Positions 60,901 to 64,000 of a DNA stretch of 64,000 bases are shown here, one piece after another. Both the position numbers and the translations under genes were made by a program. The DNA lies in NCBI GenBank assembly GCA_964036665.1, contig OZ038529.1:21214060-21278059 (forward strand), read 5' to 3'. Below the pieces are notes generated by a model, which had not been told where the DNA came from, did no database searches, and was given only the letters and a program-made list of their open reading frames with translations. Each line of letters starts with the position of its first letter. The stretch's first letter is position 1. Origin of the DNA: Gordius sp. MW1. Taxonomy: Eukaryota > Nematomorpha > Gordioida > Gordea > Gordiidae.

Positions 60901-61313
60901 GTTAATTCTATAAGTATTTTGAATGTATAAATACAATTTACCGTAAGCATAGGGTAAAAGTTCCTGGAAGCCGTTGACTTTCTCTAACAAGATAGCTACC
61001 TTCCCCACCTTTTTTAAGTAGAGCATCTGCTTCACTTCTTGAAATGGCTCCATGAAATCTTTTATTTCATGATAATGATATAAAGACAATGCAAATTAAA
61101 TGATAAAAGTCATTTGTAAAAATTACATAAAAAGGTTCAATAATAGACATTTCTTACTCAGTGCCATAGTAAGGCGGGGCATTAACCTATTTTTAATGTA
61201 TAATTTTAAATTATAAAGTAACTCAATTAATTATATATATTTATAATTTCAATTTACATTTTGCACACATGCAATCGGCTTAGGTTTAGGGGCTTGAATT
61301 TGTAGTTTATACA
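51920..61313 (-). CDS. CHN: Chimaerin-type Rac GAP (SH2-C1-RhoGAP), 5' exon not found
   Basis: GTPase-activating protein for Rac, normally switched on by diacylglycerol binding to C1. Exons in order: 61313-61258, 61186-61158 (29-nt microexon), 61058-60942, 60724-60432, 59711-59364, 58676-58422, 57943-57510, 57146-56694, 55927-55865, 54694-54427, 53055-52978, 52823-52686, 52445-52340, 52139-51920. All phases join, giving about 952 residues plus a missing N-terminus (vertebrate chimaerins about 460). Seen: [12 protein letters not shown]2 from [16 protein letters not shown] with GSYLVRES (phospho-Tyr Arg); [13 protein letters not shown]; a linker of about 560 aa, mostly in four large exons; YEKAHVFK joined to C1 ([20 protein letters not shown]); RhoGAP with Arg finger (GIYRVPG), [14 protein letters not shown] and [15 protein letters not shown]; stop at 51920. 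The exon 5 donor could be 59364 or 59373; both keep frame. CHN1 and CHN2 cannot be told apart. Confidence 0.93.
52192..52314. mobile_element. GTAGCC MITE in the last chimaerin intron
   Basis: CATGGACGTAGCC left, TGCTGGCTACGCT right (last bases lost). It fills most of the 200-bp intron between exons 52139 and 52340. Confidence 0.75.
53255..53280. repeat. Poly-G tract in a chimaerin intron
   Basis: GGGG run of about 16 followed by TGGGGGAGCAGGGA. Possibly the remains of a GTAGCC MITE, but no termini are left. Confidence 0.5.
54177..54348. mobile_element. hAT-type hairpin MITE (TAGTGTTG family), left end lost
   Basis: GGTTTTAGTCGAATAAGC at the left, AACCGTTTTTACAACACTG at the right. Chimaerin intron next to the C1 exon. 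Confidence 0.7.
54745..55195. repeat. GCCCG-rich dispersed element, copy 2 (chimaerin intron)
   Basis: GC blocks at both ends (CCCGGGCC near 54750; GCCCGGCCCGTTGATCGGGC near 55130) around an AT-rich core shared with 1142-1412. The opposed CCCG/CGGG ends suggest terminal inverted repeats. No ORF. Confidence 0.6.
56008..56122. mobile_element. GTAGCC MITE, right part (chimaerin intron)
   Basis: AAAATTATAGCTAAAATTTC, GATCATTTTACCCCTCCCTG, GCCCCCCTCTAATTCCAATG, then GATGGCTACGCCCATG. Confidence 0.75.
57265..57437. mobile_element. hAT-type hairpin MITE (TAGTGTTG family) in a chimaerin intron
   Basis: TAGCGTTGTAAAAAGGGCTGG left and CCCAGCCGTTATTTCAACACT right, with mirrored GGTCGAC / GTCGAC interiors. 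It lies between linker exons 57510 and 57146. The open reading frame of the upstream exon runs on into it, but splicing at 57510 removes it. Confidence 0.8.
59776..59909. mobile_element. GTAGCC MITE (chimaerin intron)
   Basis: TATGGGCGTAGCCAGG left, CCTGGCTATGCCCATG right; G/C tracts lost. Ends 64 bp from the acceptor of exon 59711. Confidence 0.75.
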
Positions 61314-62015
61314 CTAAAAAACAGTCCAAATTAAAAAAAAGCTATCTTACGGTAGCTTTTCCATAAGTTATGAATTTCAGCAGTCATATGAAATACCCTA
61401 ACTATTGTTTATGTCATTATTTAAAATATGCATCTCAGCTGTCCACTAATTTTTATAAATAACTAATTTGCTACCGTTCAGCAATTTATTAGTTTAGTAA
61501 GGATAAACAAACGCATTGCATATTTTTAAAAATTATATGGACAAAAGAGCGGCCTTAAAACAGTAGTTGAAGCATAAAAGGTTTGTTTTAAGTTTTACAA
61601 GGCCTTAGTAATCAACATTTTATAAAGCATTATTTTGATTTGCAGTGTTTATTTTAGAAGGTTTATTCATTTCAGATGATTAATGTTCAATAACTCCCTC
61701 AACATAGTCAATGTCTTTTAACTAGCATTTTTTGCAAATACATCTAGATGTGTCAACAATACTAATTCCTAATTGCTATATATATATATAGTTATTCCTT
61801 TACACAAAACTAGTCTCATTACTTTATACATTTTTGATAAAAACTTTTAGATAATAATATATTAACAAACTATTTAAATGCTGCTTAATAAGCCGAACTA
61901 ATAGCGGAATAAAATTAAGCACGATAATGAAAATCTGTTTAGAAGTATTTCTTTAAGGGCAATAAATTTTAATCAAAAGGTCTAAGTAAAAATGCCTAAA
62001 ATTTTATAACCTATA
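61314..62015. other. Upstream of the visible chimaerin exons; first exon not located
   Basis: AT-rich, with no recognisable minus-strand exon. The first visible exon begins in phase 1 and lacks an ATG, so at least one 5' coding exon (about 20 aa in relatives) must lie further upstream, possibly beyond the retroelement and the window. Confidence 0.5.
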
Positions 62016-62539
62016 TGTTGTAGTTGGCCAATTAGGATTTGACAGTAATTTAATTAAGCGTGGGAAACTAGTTATCGTCTGCGGGAGAGTCATAATTAAG
62101 CGTGAGAAACTAGTTATGGTCTGCGGAGATTCGTAATTAATGAGTTGTTTAAGGCACAATTAGAAGCAGACGAATATGTAGAAGGCATTCCTCATTGAGA
62201 TGTGCAGTACACCGAACTGTCGGCATCCCTCATGCAAATTGAGAAGTGCAGCGACAGGGTTTATAAGGCTGCAATTTGACTTTGCATTTAATTATATTTT
62301 TTTTCTCTCTACCTAGTAATCGGTCGAAACATCAAACTCTCCATAGTCCATATACATCAATCTACCTAGACTATTGGTTGCACGAATATTTCCCCCGGGC
62401 CATCGTCCGACATATACGTTCAATACTGAAGATCGTCACCCGATCGATATTTTATTTTGTTTATATCCTAACGCATATTCGGCCAATATATTTTATATTA
62501 TTTGTGTACCAATAAAAGGCGAGACTTCCAAATATTACA
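62016..62539 (+). mobile_element. Candidate 5' LTR of a Ty3/gypsy-like element
   Basis: Starts near TGTTGTAG and ends ATTACA just before C-TGGTAGCACGAG, a possible primer-binding site at 62541. Inside are a duplicated 36-nt upstream block (62055-62130: TAATTAAGCGTG.GAAACTAG, then GTCTGCGG, twice), a TATA-like GGTTTATAAGG near 62258, and AATAAA at 62511 near the right end. This is the order expected of U3-R-U5. The 3' LTR is outside the window, so the borders are inferred. Confidence 0.5.
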
Positions 62540-62873
62540 CTGGTAGCACGAGACTGAAAAGATATACCCACAACTAGAGGCGAAGAACCGAATTTCCGTT
62601 AAAGATCCTACCTGCAATCCCGATCCACAGGACTCGAGACACTAAAAGTCGATTTTTTGTACAAAAGAAAAGAAAAAGGACCACGTAATTTCTTAATTTT
62701 TTATTTTTGTAATAATGGAAAAATCTTTACTTGTTATTATTATATTAATATTAATTTTTATAATTAGTTTATATATTATTTCCTTTAGATGGACTTTAAT
62801 TGAATTGTTGGTGTCAACGCTATAAATTTAATTACTTTATTTTTGATCGAGCACTTATCTTATATTTATTATC
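62540..62873 (+). other. Retroelement leader between candidate LTR and gag remnant
   Basis: Begins TGGTAGCACGAGAC (primer-binding-site position). The rest is AT-rich with no long ORF; a normal gag start is not visible. Confidence 0.4.
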
Positions 62874-63239
62874 ATGTTTGGGCCAAAAGCTTCTTTTAAT
62901 TTTATTAATTTTGTTGAAAATATGTTTTGCATGGTTTTAGTAGTAATAATTGTAATATTTTTGGTAATTAAAATGCAGCACGTAGAACAGATTTACAGGG
63001 TTAGGACCTCGGTCCCGCGTTGTTTTTATTGCAATAAATTGGGGCATTTCAGGCGCGATTGTAGATTGCTTAATGATTTTCAAAATATTAGACCTCATTT
63101 TAGACAACGCTCGTGCGACCCGTATAGGCGACGGGGTGGTAACATTCACGGAGATAACGATATTCAGGGTAATAATGATAAGGGTGTCAAGGGCATGCAG
63201 GAAAATTCTTTTAATCCTGGGCCGCTTAACTTTAATTGA
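62874..63239 (+). pseudogene. Retroelement gag remnant with CCHC zinc knuckle
   Basis: A 121-codon ORF with a classic nucleocapsid knuckle C50-x2-C53-x4-H58-x4-C63, followed by an Arg-rich, Asn/Gly-rich tail. It is far shorter than a typical gag, and its first half is hydrophobic rather than capsid-like, so most of gag is deleted or out of frame. Confidence 0.7.
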
Positions 63240-63299
63240 CGCTCGATTGGCGCTGACAGCACTAATATTGTTTATGTTAATTTTTATAATTCTTCACAA

Positions 63300-63602
63300 A
63301 CCCCGGTAGTTAATTTAAATATTGAGGTAAGCAAATAAATTTTTTAGTAGATTTTGGGGCCTCAATTTCTGTTATAAGTAAATGTAATTTTTTTAAAATT
63401 TTTGCTTTTTAAAAACATCAATAAAAGTCATGTTTTAGTAAAACAATTAGACGGGTCTAATATTAAAATTCTAGGGAGTACTAAAGTTCGAGTATGTGCA
63501 GGCCAGGAAGTTTTGGAATTAGACTTGTTTATTATCAATGAAAAGATAGATAATATTAAGGGCTGGAATTGGTCCTCTAGTGAATTGGTGGGGCATTTGT
63601 AA
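63300..63602 (+). pseudogene. Retroelement aspartic-protease remnant, frameshifted
   Basis: An active-site segment FLVDFGASISVIS (D-[ST]-G-A type, with Phe where Thr/Ser is usual) around 63341-63380 lies in one frame. The next segment, with KQLDGSNIKILGSTKVRV, continues in another frame from about 63402 and ends at a stop at 63602. At least one frameshift therefore breaks the protease. Confidence 0.65.
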
Positions 63603-63660
63603 AAATTCCACGTATAATAGGGATAGAAATATAAAAATCAATTGTTAAATTAATGCTGAT

Positions 63661-64000
63661 GTTCATGCAACACCCGGTTTCAAGGTAGCATCTATAAACA
63701 AGGATAAATCCTTGGTTGTTATTAATAAGGCAATGGACTCAGTAAATGAGCCAGGCTGGGTTATAGGGGCAAAGGTTTTCGATAATAAGCCTACGACCTC
63801 TGGTTGGGTTGATTGTGATAGTCAGTACGTCGGGAGACTGTGGCATTATAACATTGATAGAATTAAAGTGGAATATAGTGAAATTTTTCGTGAGGAATTA
63901 GGTTGTTTGAAGGATAACATTTTTTCGATAAAGGTTAACTCAGATGCAATTCCTCGATTTTGTCCTGCCCGTCGAATACCGTTTATGTGGATGGATAAGG
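63661..64000 (+). pseudogene. Retroelement pol fragment entering the RT domain, cut by window end
   Basis: Open for 113 codons with no start codon of its own. It contains YSEIFREELGCL and then DAIPRFCPARRIPF, the spacer and N-terminal edge that precede the reverse-transcriptase domain in Ty3/gypsy pol. Continues past 64000. The missing or altered protease upstream suggests a dead copy. Confidence 0.7.

Noticed and set aside
62276..62577. Plus-strand ORFs of 67 and 79 aa inside the candidate LTR
   Set aside because: They lie across the TATA-like and poly(A) signals of the LTR and show no protein family features.

Overview
This is nuclear DNA from an AT-rich metazoan, most likely an invertebrate. 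Genes have GT-AG introns ranging from 36 bp to several kb. The three recognisable genes are animal or eukaryotic orthologues, and the space between them is full of short non-autonomous DNA transposons. The species cannot be named from the sequence.

Layout: (1) 110-9641, plus strand: a 13-exon NOL10 (Enp2) orthologue, a nucleolar WD40 / NUC153 ribosome-biogenesis protein of about 706 aa. (2) 12143-19204, minus strand: an 11-exon ERCC5/XPG orthologue, the nucleotide-excision-repair endonuclease, about 905 aa with every FEN-family catalytic acidic residue in place. NOL10 and ERCC5 converge on a quiet 2.5 kb spacer. (3) 19205-30480: gene-poor, repeat-rich DNA with a 354-bp tandem duplication carrying GC-rich hairpin clusters. 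(4) 31028-32695, plus strand: one uninterrupted 555-aa ORF of Asn/Thr/Ser/Pro-rich composition that I cannot assign to a family; it has a plausible TATA box, a 5' UTR intron and a poly(A) signal. (5) 32696-51919: a second repeat-rich desert. (6) 51920-61313, minus strand: a chimaerin-type Rac GAP (SH2 - C1 - RhoGAP) with 14 visible exons whose first coding exon was not found. Its SH2 and C1 domains are separated by about 560 residues, mostly encoded by four large exons, where vertebrate chimaerins have roughly 70. (7) About 62016-64000, plus strand: the 5' part of a decayed Ty3/gypsy-like LTR retrotransposon (candidate LTR, gag zinc knuckle, protease, start of the RT region), cut by the window end.

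The dominant repeat is a hAT-type MITE with termini CATGGGCGTAGCCAGG / CCTGGCTACGCCCATG, internal poly-G/poly-C tracts and 8-bp target-site duplications that can be read directly at many copies; about 34 copies or fragments are listed. A second hAT-type hairpin MITE (TAGTGTTGTAAAAACGGCT ends) has seven copies, one beside a NOL10 splice acceptor. Smaller families include a 220-bp TIR element, a GGAC-rich element ending in the palindromic 15-mer AATTGCATAGCAATT, and a CCCGGGC-rich element.

The genes are functionally unrelated (ribosome assembly, DNA repair, Rac/DAG signalling). Exon boundaries were set by hand from homology, splice consensus and reading-phase continuity. The three spliced models keep frame throughout, but they were not verified by alignment or RNA data. 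No CRISPR array, operon, rRNA or bacterial feature is present.
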